Position numbers and translations under genes: made by a program
Source: Hydrogenophaga sp.
Lineage (GTDB): Bacteria > Pseudomonadota > Gammaproteobacteria > Burkholderiales > Burkholderiaceae_C
Direction of reading: 5' to 3'
Assembly (NCBI GenBank): GCA_016790705.1
Contig: JAEUOT010000058.1
Coordinates: forward strand, 62,001 to 126,000
DNA: 64,000 nucleotides
Part shown: positions 25,083-34,093 of the stretch, one piece after another
Layout of the letters: every line of letters begins with the position of its first letter
How positions within the stretch are numbered: position 1 is the first letter of the stretch
Notes under the pieces: generated by a model
The model's database searches: none
What the model saw: only the letters and a program-made list of their open reading frames with translations
Told to the model about the DNA's origin: nothing

Positions 25083-25573
25083 AGCCCCCACCGCGTCTTC
25101 CGAGCCTTGCCCAGCGTCACGCTGAATTGAAGGCACTGAGGTGGCCAGAGTCGACGCTGGAATTTGTACAGGGTCGAGAGCTCAGGTTTGGATTCAAGGT
25201 GGCTCCAACACCAATGGCCCGGGTCTATCAATGTCTTCTGAAAGTCTACCCCTCCGTTTTCCCTGAGCTGATGGTGATGGACCCGGACCCCAAGGAGCTC
25301 GCCGCAGGGCGCAAGTTGCCGCACGTCTATCCGCATAAAGGGGAGGGCACAAAGTTATGTCTTTGGCTCCCGCGGGCGCGCGAATGGGTGCCACAGATGC
25401 GCTTTAAAGAGACCTATCTGCCTTGGGCCGCTGAGTGGCTCGATTACTTCGAGGAGTGGCTTGTGACCGATGTTTGGGCTGGCGGCGGAGAGCATCCAGT
25501 GCCCACGACACGTAGGTGGGGACGACAACCACCGTTCATCCAAAACGCCGCAGCTACCTCCACAAAACACTGA
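25079..25573 (+). CDS. E2-like (ubiquitin-conjugating fold) protein of type II-short CBASS
   Basis: A 164-residue protein starting with TTG inside the end of the cyclase gene (GATTGA overlap). The fold is suggested by strand-rich VQGRELRFGFKV and a YPHKGEGTKLCLWLP block with the predicted catalytic cysteine C94 in an LCLW context. The family-typical PWAAEWLDYFEEWLVTDVWAGGGEHP follows. No E1 or JAB peptidase gene accompanies it, matching the short type II CBASS layout in which an E2 alone conjugates the cyclase to a target and boosts its activity. Assignment is by motif and context. Confidence 0.75.
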   Translation: MKPPPRLPSLAQRHAELKALRWPESTLEFVQGRELRFGFKVAPTPMARVYQCLLKVYPSVFPELMVMDPDPKELAAGRKLPHVYPHKGEGTKLCLWLPRAREWVPQMRFKETYLPWAAEWLDYFEEWLVTDVWAGGGEHPVPTTRRWGRQPPFIQNAAATSTKH

Positions 25574-25590
25574 AAAGGGAAGGACCACCA

Positions 25591-26514
25591 ATGACCATGG
25601 AACATCGAATCGACATTGAGCAGAACAGGCCTGAACGACTGGAACTGCTGCGCGCGCAGAGGCGCTTCTATTCCCGTGCGAAGAACTATCAGAACTTCGT
25701 AGCCATCGCAGCCCTGATATTGCCGGTGTTAGTGCTGCTTTTCGGTGCTGATTTTCCGGTTATCCGATCCTACATTGGCTTCGCTTCTATTGCCCTACTG
25801 CTTCTCGATGTGGCAGTCCTCTCGCCGAAGCAGCGTGCCAGTAGCAAGGCGGGATCCAAGGCTCAGGAGCAATTCGACACCGAGGTCTTGAAGCTGGACT
25901 GGAACAAGTTGGTCGCTGGTAGCCGAGTGGACCCTGAAGAGCTGCGTGCTATTGCGCCAGGCCAGATGTCCGACAAGGAGAAGAAGGGACTGGAAGCCTG
26001 GTACGAAGGCGCCATCAATAGATTGCCACTGCCAGTGGGACGGCTTCTGTGCCAGCGAACGAACGTGGTCTACGACTTGCGGGTTCGGCGAACGTATTCA
26101 GCAGTACTTTTCTGCATCGCTGGAGTTCTTGGTGTTGCGCTGTTTGCCTTTGGTCTTTATCAAGGGCTCAAGCTCGACGAGCTCATCACCTCGGTAGGTC
26201 TTCCAGTCTTGCCACTGGTCAGTTTTGTCTTGCGGGAATACCGCAAACAAGAGGACACAATCGAATCGTTGGCGACGCTGAAGGGTGAAATCGAAAAAGT
26301 TTGGGACAAAGCTCTTGCCGGCGCTTCGGAGGAAGAGCTGACACTGAGCTCGCGTGCATTGCAAGACGCCATTTACCGGCACCGTGCGAGCAATCCTCTG
26401 GTGTTCGACTGGCTCTACAACCTACTTCGCAAGAATACAGAAGCACAGGCTAAACATGCAGTTGAGAAGCTTGTTGCCGAAGCCGTGAGCAAGCTGAACC
26501 TATCGGGGGTCTGA
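25591..26514 (+). CDS. S-4TM family putative pore-forming CBASS effector
   Basis: A 307-residue protein; the ATG at 25591 follows AAGGGAAGGACC. It has an amphipathic charged N-terminus (about 1-34), membrane helices at about 35-53 and 57-77, a soluble domain of about 90 residues, helices at about 170-195 and 200-220, and a C-terminal helical domain. This 2+2 helix arrangement matches the S-4TM effectors linked to nucleotide-signal defence, which are predicted to breach the inner membrane when the signal binds. The stop and the start of the next cyclase share one base. Confidence 0.82.
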   Translation: MTMEHRIDIEQNRPERLELLRAQRRFYSRAKNYQNFVAIAALILPVLVLLFGADFPVIRSYIGFASIALLLLDVAVLSPKQRASSKAGSKAQEQFDTEVLKLDWNKLVAGSRVDPEELRAIAPGQMSDKEKKGLEAWYEGAINRLPLPVGRLLCQRTNVVYDLRVRRTYSAVLFCIAGVLGVALFAFGLYQGLKLDELITSVGLPVLPLVSFVLREYRKQEDTIESLATLKGEIEKVWDKALAGASEEELTLSSRALQDAIYRHRASNPLVFDWLYNLLRKNTEAQAKHAVEKLVAEAVSKLNLSGV

Positions 26515-27947
26515 TGAAGCTGCAGGAACACTTCAAGACTTTTCTCGATGACCATGTCAACCTGAACAGTACTCGTCTCGGCTTGCTGGGGGACAGCATT
26601 TTTGCTGTCGAGAATGCAGTCCGCGCCCTTGCCTGGGGTCCAAAAATCATTTCGTTCGCTCCGCAAGGTTCGTGGGCCCATGAGACCATCATCAAACCCC
26701 AGTCTGGGCAACCGTTCGACGCTGACTTGCTCGTATTCGTCGAGGCCAAGGAGGGCTGGGCGCCGAAGGACTACGTGAACGAGCTTGCTACCAAGCTCGG
26801 GCAGCTTCCTGCTTACGAGGGGAAAGTCCGCCGTTTTTCGCACTGCGCCACAGTTGAGTACGTGGGAGAGCGCAAGATCGACGTTGCGCCCTGTGTGGTC
26901 AACCGGCTCTATGCAGGTCAGTACGAGGTCTGTAATCGAAATAGCGACAAGTTCGAGGCCTCGGCACCGTCTGCATATACGGAGTGGGTGAAAAGCAAGA
27001 ATGGCGTCGCCGGCGGGAATGATTTGAAGAAGGTCACCCGGCTACTGAAGTACATGCGCGACATCAAGGGCAACTTTACGTGCCCATCGTTTTTGCTGAC
27101 AACGCTGATGGGGTTGCAGGTCTATGAAAGTGACCGTGACAGTGTGCAGTTTGCCGACTTGCCTACGACGCTCAAGACACTGGTCGGTCGTCTGGATGAC
27201 TGGCTGCAGGTTCGGCCGAACGTCCCGGTAGTACCCAATCCAAAGCTGCCTGAGGAGGACCAAGCAGGCGGCTGGGACCAAACGCAATATGGAAACTTTC
27301 GCGACAAGGTAAACCTTTACCGCGGCTGGATTGACGATGCATACGCGGAGCCAGACCGCGACGAAAGCATTGGCAAGTGGCAACGGGTGTTCGGCGACAG
27401 CTTTGCTGCGGGCGAGGCGAAGCGGGCTGCGGAGAAGGTCAGTGAGGCTGCAGTTACAGGCGAGTTGGTCCTGGGCAACCACTTCCGGGACTTGGTGGAA
27501 AAGGTGAAGACTCTGGGCGCCGCCGCAGTACCTGCGAAGCTGCGGCATTTGCCCCACGTTCGAAGGCCTACATGGCGCAGGGCTCCAGAACAACATGTTG
27601 TACGGGTGGCGGCAGAACTGAGGACTGGTCATTTTGGAAATACCGTTCGGACCATCCAGTCGGCAGAGGCATTGCAGCCTGGCTATTGGGTACGGTTCAA
27701 TGCCAGCGGAGTCCACGGGATGCCGTTCTCAGCAGATTACAAAGTTCAATGGCGCGTGACAAACACTGACAAGGTGGCATCTCGTGCGGGTGCACTTCGG
27801 GGCGAGTTTTATCCATCCGACAAGGGCGCGAGTCGTTCGGAAGGACTGGAGTACCGCGGCGTGCACTTTGTTGAAGCATTTCTGATTCGCAAGCGCGACA
27901 ACCGCCTGGTGGGGCAGTCAGACCCTTTTTACATTGTCATCGAGTAA
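26514..27947 (+). CDS. SMODS-type CD-NTase with C-terminal AGS-C sensor domain
   Basis: A 477-residue cyclase. The catalytic set is complete: GSW at 52-54, acids D69 and D71 (FDADLLVF) and D123 (KIDVAPC). A helical middle domain spans about 140-330. The last 130 residues, from about 345, are beta-rich with GYWVRFNASG and end VEAFLIRKRDNRLVGQSDPFYIVIE, the pattern of the AGS-C domain that senses or gates SMODS nucleotidyltransferases. Such cyclases are known to occur with S-4TM effectors. It is translationally coupled to the S-4TM gene and is the second nucleotidyltransferase in the operon. Confidence 0.85.
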   Translation: MKLQEHFKTFLDDHVNLNSTRLGLLGDSIFAVENAVRALAWGPKIISFAPQGSWAHETIIKPQSGQPFDADLLVFVEAKEGWAPKDYVNELATKLGQLPAYEGKVRRFSHCATVEYVGERKIDVAPCVVNRLYAGQYEVCNRNSDKFEASAPSAYTEWVKSKNGVAGGNDLKKVTRLLKYMRDIKGNFTCPSFLLTTLMGLQVYESDRDSVQFADLPTTLKTLVGRLDDWLQVRPNVPVVPNPKLPEEDQAGGWDQTQYGNFRDKVNLYRGWIDDAYAEPDRDESIGKWQRVFGDSFAAGEAKRAAEKVSEAAVTGELVLGNHFRDLVEKVKTLGAAAVPAKLRHLPHVRRPTWRRAPEQHVVRVAAELRTGHFGNTVRTIQSAEALQPGYWVRFNASGVHGMPFSADYKVQWRVTNTDKVASRAGALRGEFYPSDKGASRSEGLEYRGVHFVEAFLIRKRDNRLVGQSDPFYIVIE

Positions 27948-28199
27948 CCCGGCGACAAGTGCTTGAAGCTGATTGCGGAAGTCCACCAATGCCCGCTTGG
28001 CGGCATCTCAGCGCTGGGCAGCGAGTCCAATGGGTTAAGCACGCTGCTGCCACAGACTTTCAGTGCGTGTGTGGAATTCATGGTGGACACCAAATCGGCA
28101 TGGCCCAGGGGTTCGAGCTACCGCTCGGGTTTGGGCAAACTCCACTTTGACTGATGGAGAAGCTAGGATGGCCAGACCGATTCCAGGGAGCGAGACGAT

Positions 28200-30851
28200 A
28201 TGAAGATCACATTCAGCCTTCATGCTGGAGGATGGCAGGGTGCTGCTGCAGCGCCGCATCTGGGCGGACCTGTCCTGAGTCCACCGGCTTTACTCGGGCT
28301 GCTGGAAGTCCAGCTTGGCCTCGCCGGGCCGCCTACGGTCATGGCGAGGCGCACCGCCACCTTTCTGGTGGCTTTGAGGGCAGCTGACGCACCTGGACGG
28401 TTCTTTCACAGCAGCTTGCAAGCCGATGAGATGGGAACCGCCGTTACGCTGTTGGCCTTGCGAGATGAATGGCTTCTTGCAGGCTGGGACGGCAAGTCTC
28501 GTGAGGGATGGCCAAGCAGGCTCTGCGACATGGCCGCTGTCGAGGCCGCAGCCGCCGGCCGAATTGGGCTTAGTGAAGGTGAACGCTTGGCGTTGGTGGC
28601 AGAGCGTCTTGGTAAGCGCCGCATCCCGATCGAGAGGGTTCTGGTGTTGGAGCCGCTTGCGGCGTTCCCCTTGCGTTGGCGGGCTGTCTTGGAGCAGTTG
28701 CCGGTCGAAGTCATCCCTCCTAGGCTGCCACAGGCCCAAGGCGACCTTGGCGCTGTTCAGCAACGGTGCTTGGCCGCAGCAGTCGAAGGCGCAATGGCTC
28801 CGGTGACTGCGTTGGCAGCAGATGGGTCCATTGCCATCATGCGCCCGTTGTCTGTCGAGGCTGCGGAGCATTGGCTGGCCAACCGTTATCACGGCGCCCC
28901 AGACGCCGCACGGCTGATCGTCTGCGACGAACCTGCTTTAGGGGCGTCGCTGGATGAGACACTCAGAGGCACCGGCGCCCCGATATGCGGATATAGCGAA
29001 TCAAGTTCGTTGCGCCCCACGGTGCAGGCGCTCCCGCTGGCGCTGGAAACGCTGTGGGACCCTGTTGAGCCAGCTCGATTGCTGGACTTCCTCATGCACC
29101 CGGTGGGGCCGCTCCCTGCTGTCGTCCGACGACGGCTCGGCAGGGCCTTTGCTGACGAGCCCGGTATAGGTGGGCAGGCCTGGACTGCTGTCCGGGACGA
29201 GCTCCGCGCAGAGCTGGAGCCTGAGATGGACAGCAAGGTGACGGAGTGGCTAGAGGGGGCCCGACACGACAGGCTCGCCGGTGCACCACTCGATCTCGTC
29301 GTGAATCGCGTTGGGCTGCTGCGTTCAGCGTTGCAGGCTAGGTTGCTGAAGGTCATTGAGGAACGGGGTGTTGGAGAAGCTGATTTGCGTGCCGCTGTTT
29401 CCCAGTGTTCCGCGGTGATGGATGCGCTCAACGACCTCCGGACTTCCGCTGCTGACCTGGTGAAGCCTCGGCTGCTGCAGCAATTGGTTGCCCAGACGAC
29501 AGCAGATGCAGCCAACACGCTGGCGGTAGCCGAAGTTGGTTGCATGGCATGCGCTGCGTCTGTCGCTGCTTGCGCAGTTGATTCCGCTGACGAGGTTATT
29601 TGGTGGATGCCTGGTAGCCCTAAACTGCCGGCTGCGCACCCCTGGCTCCAAGTTGAGCTCGACGCCCTGAAAGGCGCAGGCGTGGATCTTCTTGACCCCG
29701 GCGCCGAGATGGCCGCCATGATGAGCTTCTGGATTCGGCCCATTCTTGCTGCCCGCAAACGCCTGGTGCTGGTGCTGCCGCCCGAGGGCGGCGAGTTGCA
29801 CCCCGCTTGGCAGCTCGTGAGCGTTGTCGCTCCGCAGTTGCCCATCACGGTACTTGAGCAGGACGACCTGGGGAAGGTTGCGGTCGCTGCTCAGGAGCTG
29901 CCGCCGGCAAGGGGAGCCTGGAAATTTGATCCAGGAGCCAAGTGGCGGGGGACTTTCCAGGCTCCAACGCGCAGGGACGCGCAATCGTTCTCGTCGCTGG
30001 AGATCGCCTTAAACAACCCGGCGTTGGCAGTGCTGCAGGATGCAGCGCACTTGCGTGCCGGCAATATGCATGCACCTGAGCAAGACATCCGGCTCCTGGG
30101 CACGCTGGCGCATCGTCTGGTGCAGATGCTTCTGTCCGACCCGGTAGCGCTTGGGTGGAGTCCGAAGCAGGTAGAGGACTGGTTCGGGCCTGCCGCCGAC
30201 AAGCTGCTGAAAACTGAAGGGATGCCGTTGTTGGCACCCGGCAGCTCTATGCAGTTGACGCAGTTCAAGGCCGCGGCTCTCGCAGGCATCTTTTCCCTGC
30301 TTGCCTATCTGAATGCTGCCGGCGTGAGGCGAGTGGAGTCTGAGAGGCCGTTGAAAGGCACGCTTGGAGCCCTCGCGCTGCGAGGTGACACCGATTTGCT
30401 CCTCTATCTCGATACGGGCGCAACCGCTGCGCTGGATCTGAAATGGTCGCGCGCGGCACGATATCGCGACAAGCTGGCCGGCGGCGACTTCCTCCAGCTG
30501 GCGCTCTATGCGCACATGGTGGAGCAGGAGACGGGCGCCCCACCCATCGCAGTGGGGTACTTCACCTTCCTCGATGGCAGCCTCTCGACCCTTAACGCTG
30601 GGGTGTTTGGCGACAAGGCGCGAGTCATTTCGCCCAAGGACGGCCAGACGACGGGGTTGCTGATCAAGGGGGCAGCCGCATCCTGGGCGTGGCGTGTTCA
30701 GCAGTGGCAGGCCGGGGAGGTTGATGTCATCGGGGATGGGCTGCTGCCCGTTCCTACGGTGCCGCCGGACGGGTGCTTGCCACTGGGAACGCTTGGGCCT
30801 TGGCACCTCGATTTCGTTCGCCTTTTTGGTCAGCCGGAGGGAGAGGTATGA
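28200..30851 (+). CDS. AddB-like protein: degenerate helicase with C-terminal PD-(D/E)XK nuclease
   Basis: An 883-residue protein starting after GGGAG. The C-terminal 180 residues carry a RecB-type nuclease: ESERPLKG, LRGDTDLLLYL near 727, ALDLKW near 746 and FLQLALYAH near 767. The N-terminal 600 residues resemble the inactive helicase half of AddB/RecC proteins but lack a P-loop (GGWQGAAAAP occupies the expected place). The C-terminal cysteine triad of the AddB iron-sulphur cluster is also absent. It overlaps the next gene by ATGA. Housekeeping AddB is usually longer and keeps the cluster, so this pair looks specialised. It follows the CBASS-like operon by 252 bases on the same strand. Confidence 0.7.
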   Translation: MKITFSLHAGGWQGAAAAPHLGGPVLSPPALLGLLEVQLGLAGPPTVMARRTATFLVALRAADAPGRFFHSSLQADEMGTAVTLLALRDEWLLAGWDGKSREGWPSRLCDMAAVEAAAAGRIGLSEGERLALVAERLGKRRIPIERVLVLEPLAAFPLRWRAVLEQLPVEVIPPRLPQAQGDLGAVQQRCLAAAVEGAMAPVTALAADGSIAIMRPLSVEAAEHWLANRYHGAPDAARLIVCDEPALGASLDETLRGTGAPICGYSESSSLRPTVQALPLALETLWDPVEPARLLDFLMHPVGPLPAVVRRRLGRAFADEPGIGGQAWTAVRDELRAELEPEMDSKVTEWLEGARHDRLAGAPLDLVVNRVGLLRSALQARLLKVIEERGVGEADLRAAVSQCSAVMDALNDLRTSAADLVKPRLLQQLVAQTTADAANTLAVAEVGCMACAASVAACAVDSADEVIWWMPGSPKLPAAHPWLQVELDALKGAGVDLLDPGAEMAAMMSFWIRPILAARKRLVLVLPPEGGELHPAWQLVSVVAPQLPITVLEQDDLGKVAVAAQELPPARGAWKFDPGAKWRGTFQAPTRRDAQSFSSLEIALNNPALAVLQDAAHLRAGNMHAPEQDIRLLGTLAHRLVQMLLSDPVALGWSPKQVEDWFGPAADKLLKTEGMPLLAPGSSMQLTQFKAAALAGIFSLLAYLNAAGVRRVESERPLKGTLGALALRGDTDLLLYLDTGATAALDLKWSRAARYRDKLAGGDFLQLALYAHMVEQETGAPPIAVGYFTFLDGSLSTLNAGVFGDKARVISPKDGQTTGLLIKGAAASWAWRVQQWQAGEVDVIGDGLLPVPTVPPDGCLPLGTLGPWHLDFVRLFGQPEGEV

Positions 30852-33800
30852 GCGGCGACAACAAGATGAACATCGAGTTCGTGCGCGCTGGCGCAGGCAC
30901 CGGAAAGACGTACTACCTGACGCACCTGCTGGCGAGTCGCCTAGAGGACAAGTCGGCCAGGGCGCCTGCAGTCATTGCGACGACCTTCACTGTCAAGGCT
31001 GCAACCGAACTCCGCGAACGAGCGCGGTCCACCCTTCTGAAGAGAGGGCGCCTGGATCTAGCGTCCGCTGTCGGGCAGGCCCGCGTCGGAACCATCAACA
31101 GCGTGTGTGGGCAGCTGATCCAGCGGTTCTGCTTTGAGCTGGGTGTCTCGCCGGACCAGCAGATCCTTGACGAGCAGCAAGCGTCTCGAGTCGCTCGGAT
31201 TGCTCTTGAAAGTGTTCAGACGCCCGATGAGGTGCGTCGGCTTGTAGATGTCGCTCATCGGCTTGATATCGGCCAAGCCAAGTACAGCACGGATAGTCGA
31301 GAGCAAAAGCGCGAAGCAGCCATCGCCGACACGTTGCGCAAGATCATGGGTGCGGCACGCGAGAACAACCTGTCGCCAGCTCAGGTTGCGGCGATGGGTG
31401 AAGTAAATGCTGACGCCATGCTCGCGTCTTGGCCAGCACCGGTCAGCGGTCTGCGCCCGGACCTGGCCAAGGCGCTCGATGTCGCAATTGCCGAGCTACA
31501 GGTGGCCTGGGGTAAGAACAAACAGACCGACGTTTTCAGGAAGGGCATCGACAAGTGCCTCGATGCCAGGGAGCAGCTAGAGCGCGGGCACTTGCCGTGG
31601 AGCGCGTGGGTTGGGCTGGCAAAGCTCAATGCAGGGGCACCCCAGAAAGACATCGTTGCCCCTCTCCAAGTTGCGGCCAACCGTCACGGGGCGAGTGCTG
31701 AGTTCCATCAGGACGTGCGGGAGTACCTGGGCCTTGTGTTCGGCATCGCAAGCCGTGGGCTGCAGGCCTTCGCAGATGCGAAGCGCGAGATGGGAGTGGT
31801 CGACTTCACCGATCAAGAGGTGCTGCTGCTGCGTGGGCTGCAGACCAGCGAGATCGTCCAGCAGGCACTGCGGGAGGAGCTTGACCTGGTGCTGGTAGAT
31901 GAGTTCCAGGATACCAACCCCTTGCAACTGGCCATCTTCATTGAACTCGCAAAGCTAGCGAAGTCGTCTGTCTGGGTGGGGGACCGTAAGCAAGCCATTT
32001 ATGGTTTCAGAGGCACGGACTCGGCGCTCATCCAGCAGCTTCTGGATTCGATGGCTACTTGGGGTGGCAAGGTGGGCGCGGCACTTACGGATTCCTATCG
32101 GTCCACGCCCGCGCTTGTGAAGCTGACGAACGAAGCGTTCGTGCAGACATTCGCGCCGACACCTGCGGCGGAGGTCGCGCTGACGCCTACGCGAGCGGCG
32201 ATCGCTGGCAGCGTTGACCTCCAGAACTGGACATTCGAGATCCCACCGAAAAAGAGGAACCTTGATGTGACCGGTTTAGGGCCTGCGCTGACTCAGTTGT
32301 TGCAGAGCAAGGCCCAGATTTACGACAAGGACGCCAAGTCGATGCGGGAGGTGCAGCCGGCAGACATCGCCGTCTTGTGTCGCACGAACACTGTGATGAA
32401 GGATGTTGTCGGCGCATTGAGCCGTTGGAGCATTCCGGTCGCTGCCGAAAGGCCCGGCCTGATGTCAACTCCTGAGGCTCGGCTGGTCATTGCGTGCTTG
32501 CGTCGCTTGCATGACCGAACTGACACAGTGGCTTCCGCCGTCATTGTCGGGCTCACGGGCGCTCTTGAGCCGGAGCAATGGCTGGACGACCGCCTGCAGT
32601 TCCTGGCCGAGGCGAAGCTGAATGCCGAGGGTGTGTGGGAGCCGCCGTTGAGTTCTTGGAAGGTCACAGGGCCTGGTGCACATCCGCTTCTTGCGCGGAT
32701 TGACTCCCTGCGGGACAGGCTGCTTTCCCTGACACCGTTCGAAGCGCTGCGCCTGGCCAAGGCTGAGTCAGGCGTTGCGAACTTCTGCCACAGCTGGTCG
32801 GCGAACAAGCGCTCAGCGCAAGTTCGGCTTGCCAATGTGGAACAGCTTCTCAGTCTGGGGCGTCAGTACGAGGAGGAGTGCCTTGGCTCGGGCCAGCCGG
32901 CCACGCTCAATGGACTCTTGTTGTGGATGCAAAAGCTGGAGGCTGAGGGCAAGGATGGCCGAGCGGCCGCCGGCCACGGCGCTGTTGAAGTGATGACGTT
33001 CCATGGCGCGAAAGGCCTGGAGTGGCCCGTGGTGGTGGTGGTTGGCCTCGACCATCAGAGCCGCACCGACTTGTGGGAGGTTCGGGCGCGGACGGTCGGC
33101 GCGTTCGACGCATCAGCTCCGCTAGCCAATCGATTTATCCACTTCTGGCCTTATCCCTTCGGTGCCGTGGAAGGCGTTGGCGAAGCTGAGGATGCGGAGG
33201 CCACGCCGACAGGAACGGCCGCTGCACATTCTGCGGTGGAGGAGAACCGGCGGCTTCTTTATGTCACGCTGACCCGCGCGCGCGATCAGATAGTGCTGGT
33301 CTCGAAGCCTGGTTCGGCAACTGCGCCACCTCCGCTGGACTGGCTGTGGGAGGCCAAAGCGGCGGGTACGTTCTGGCCAGGAACAGTCAAGAGAGCCATC
33401 GACGGTGTCGACATCAACTGTGTCGCCACCGACTGGCCGTTGGAGAAGACCAAGGAAGAGCCACCCGCCAAAGTCAAAAAGGCGCTGCAGTTCTACCCGC
33501 CCCGCGCGCCGAAGGCCCATGCCCCACTCTGGAAGCGGCCGAGTGCTGCTGAGGCCGCTGGGTTCAAGGTGGGCGTTGTTGAGGCCGTCGGCAAGCGCAT
33601 CGTTGTACAGGCAAATTCGGACATTACGCTGCTGGGCTCGGCGCTACATAACTGCATTGCCTATGCAGCGGCCGACCCCTCGCAAGCAATCAGCCTTGAG
33701 GACGTCAAGGCGGTTCTTACTCGCTGGGGTGTGAAAGACGCCGTCGATCCGCAGGCAGCGCTTGACCAGGTCAATGCCTTCACGAACTGGTGGCGAGGCC

Positions 33801-34093
33801 GCTGGCCGGATGGCGAGGCGCTTGCTGAAGTGCCCTTTGAAGCCAGACGGGCGGACGGCTCGATTGCACGTGGCCAGATTGACTTCCTGCTCAAGGTTGC
33901 CGGTGGACGCATCCTGTTCGACCACAAGGCGAACCCGAAAGGCGCTGGAGCTGACGACACGCTGGCCCTAAAACACGGTGGTCAGTTGGCTGAGTACGCT
34001 CAGGCCGTTCAAACCGCTACCGATGAAGCAGTTCTTGAGAGATGGCTGTTCCTGCCTGTGGCTGCGCAGGCAGTCCGCATCGTGGAGGCGTGA
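30848..34093 (+). CDS. AddA-like UvrD helicase with C-terminal PD-(D/E)XK nuclease
   Basis: A 1081-residue protein; the ATG at 30848 is inside the stop of the previous gene. Helicase motifs: Walker A GAGTGKT (15-21), TFTVKAATELRERA near 45, DEFQD near 350, VGDRKQAIYGFRG near 378, VMTFHGAKGLEWPVVVV near 715 and LLYVTLTRARDQIVLV near 805. The RecB-type nuclease at the end has GQIDFLL near 1008, ILFDHKANP near 1022 and a glutamine helix LAEYAQAV. Both subunits keep nuclease residues, so this is a two-nuclease end-processing machine of AddAB type. In this setting an antiphage role is likely, but I cannot match it to a named system. Confidence 0.75.
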   Translation: MSGDNKMNIEFVRAGAGTGKTYYLTHLLASRLEDKSARAPAVIATTFTVKAATELRERARSTLLKRGRLDLASAVGQARVGTINSVCGQLIQRFCFELGVSPDQQILDEQQASRVARIALESVQTPDEVRRLVDVAHRLDIGQAKYSTDSREQKREAAIADTLRKIMGAARENNLSPAQVAAMGEVNADAMLASWPAPVSGLRPDLAKALDVAIAELQVAWGKNKQTDVFRKGIDKCLDAREQLERGHLPWSAWVGLAKLNAGAPQKDIVAPLQVAANRHGASAEFHQDVREYLGLVFGIASRGLQAFADAKREMGVVDFTDQEVLLLRGLQTSEIVQQALREELDLVLVDEFQDTNPLQLAIFIELAKLAKSSVWVGDRKQAIYGFRGTDSALIQQLLDSMATWGGKVGAALTDSYRSTPALVKLTNEAFVQTFAPTPAAEVALTPTRAAIAGSVDLQNWTFEIPPKKRNLDVTGLGPALTQLLQSKAQIYDKDAKSMREVQPADIAVLCRTNTVMKDVVGALSRWSIPVAAERPGLMSTPEARLVIACLRRLHDRTDTVASAVIVGLTGALEPEQWLDDRLQFLAEAKLNAEGVWEPPLSSWKVTGPGAHPLLARIDSLRDRLLSLTPFEALRLAKAESGVANFCHSWSANKRSAQVRLANVEQLLSLGRQYEEECLGSGQPATLNGLLLWMQKLEAEGKDGRAAAGHGAVEVMTFHGAKGLEWPVVVVVGLDHQSRTDLWEVRARTVGAFDASAPLANRFIHFWPYPFGAVEGVGEAEDAEATPTGTAAAHSAVEENRRLLYVTLTRARDQIVLVSKPGSATAPPPLDWLWEAKAAGTFWPGTVKRAIDGVDINCVATDWPLEKTKEEPPAKVKKALQFYPPRAPKAHAPLWKRPSAAEAAGFKVGVVEAVGKRIVVQANSDITLLGSALHNCIAYAAADPSQAISLEDVKAVLTRWGVKDAVDPQAALDQVNAFTNWWRGRWPDGEALAEVPFEARRADGSIARGQIDFLLKVAGGRILFDHKANPKGAGADDTLALKHGGQLAEYAQAVQTATDEAVLERWLFLPVAAQAVRIVEA

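Noticed and set aside
27963-28154. 63-codon frame with TTG start between the CBASS-like operon and the AddB-like gene
   Set aside because: The composition looks partly natural (KLIAEVHQCPLGGI) but there is no ribosome-binding site and no recognisable family, so it is not listed as a gene.
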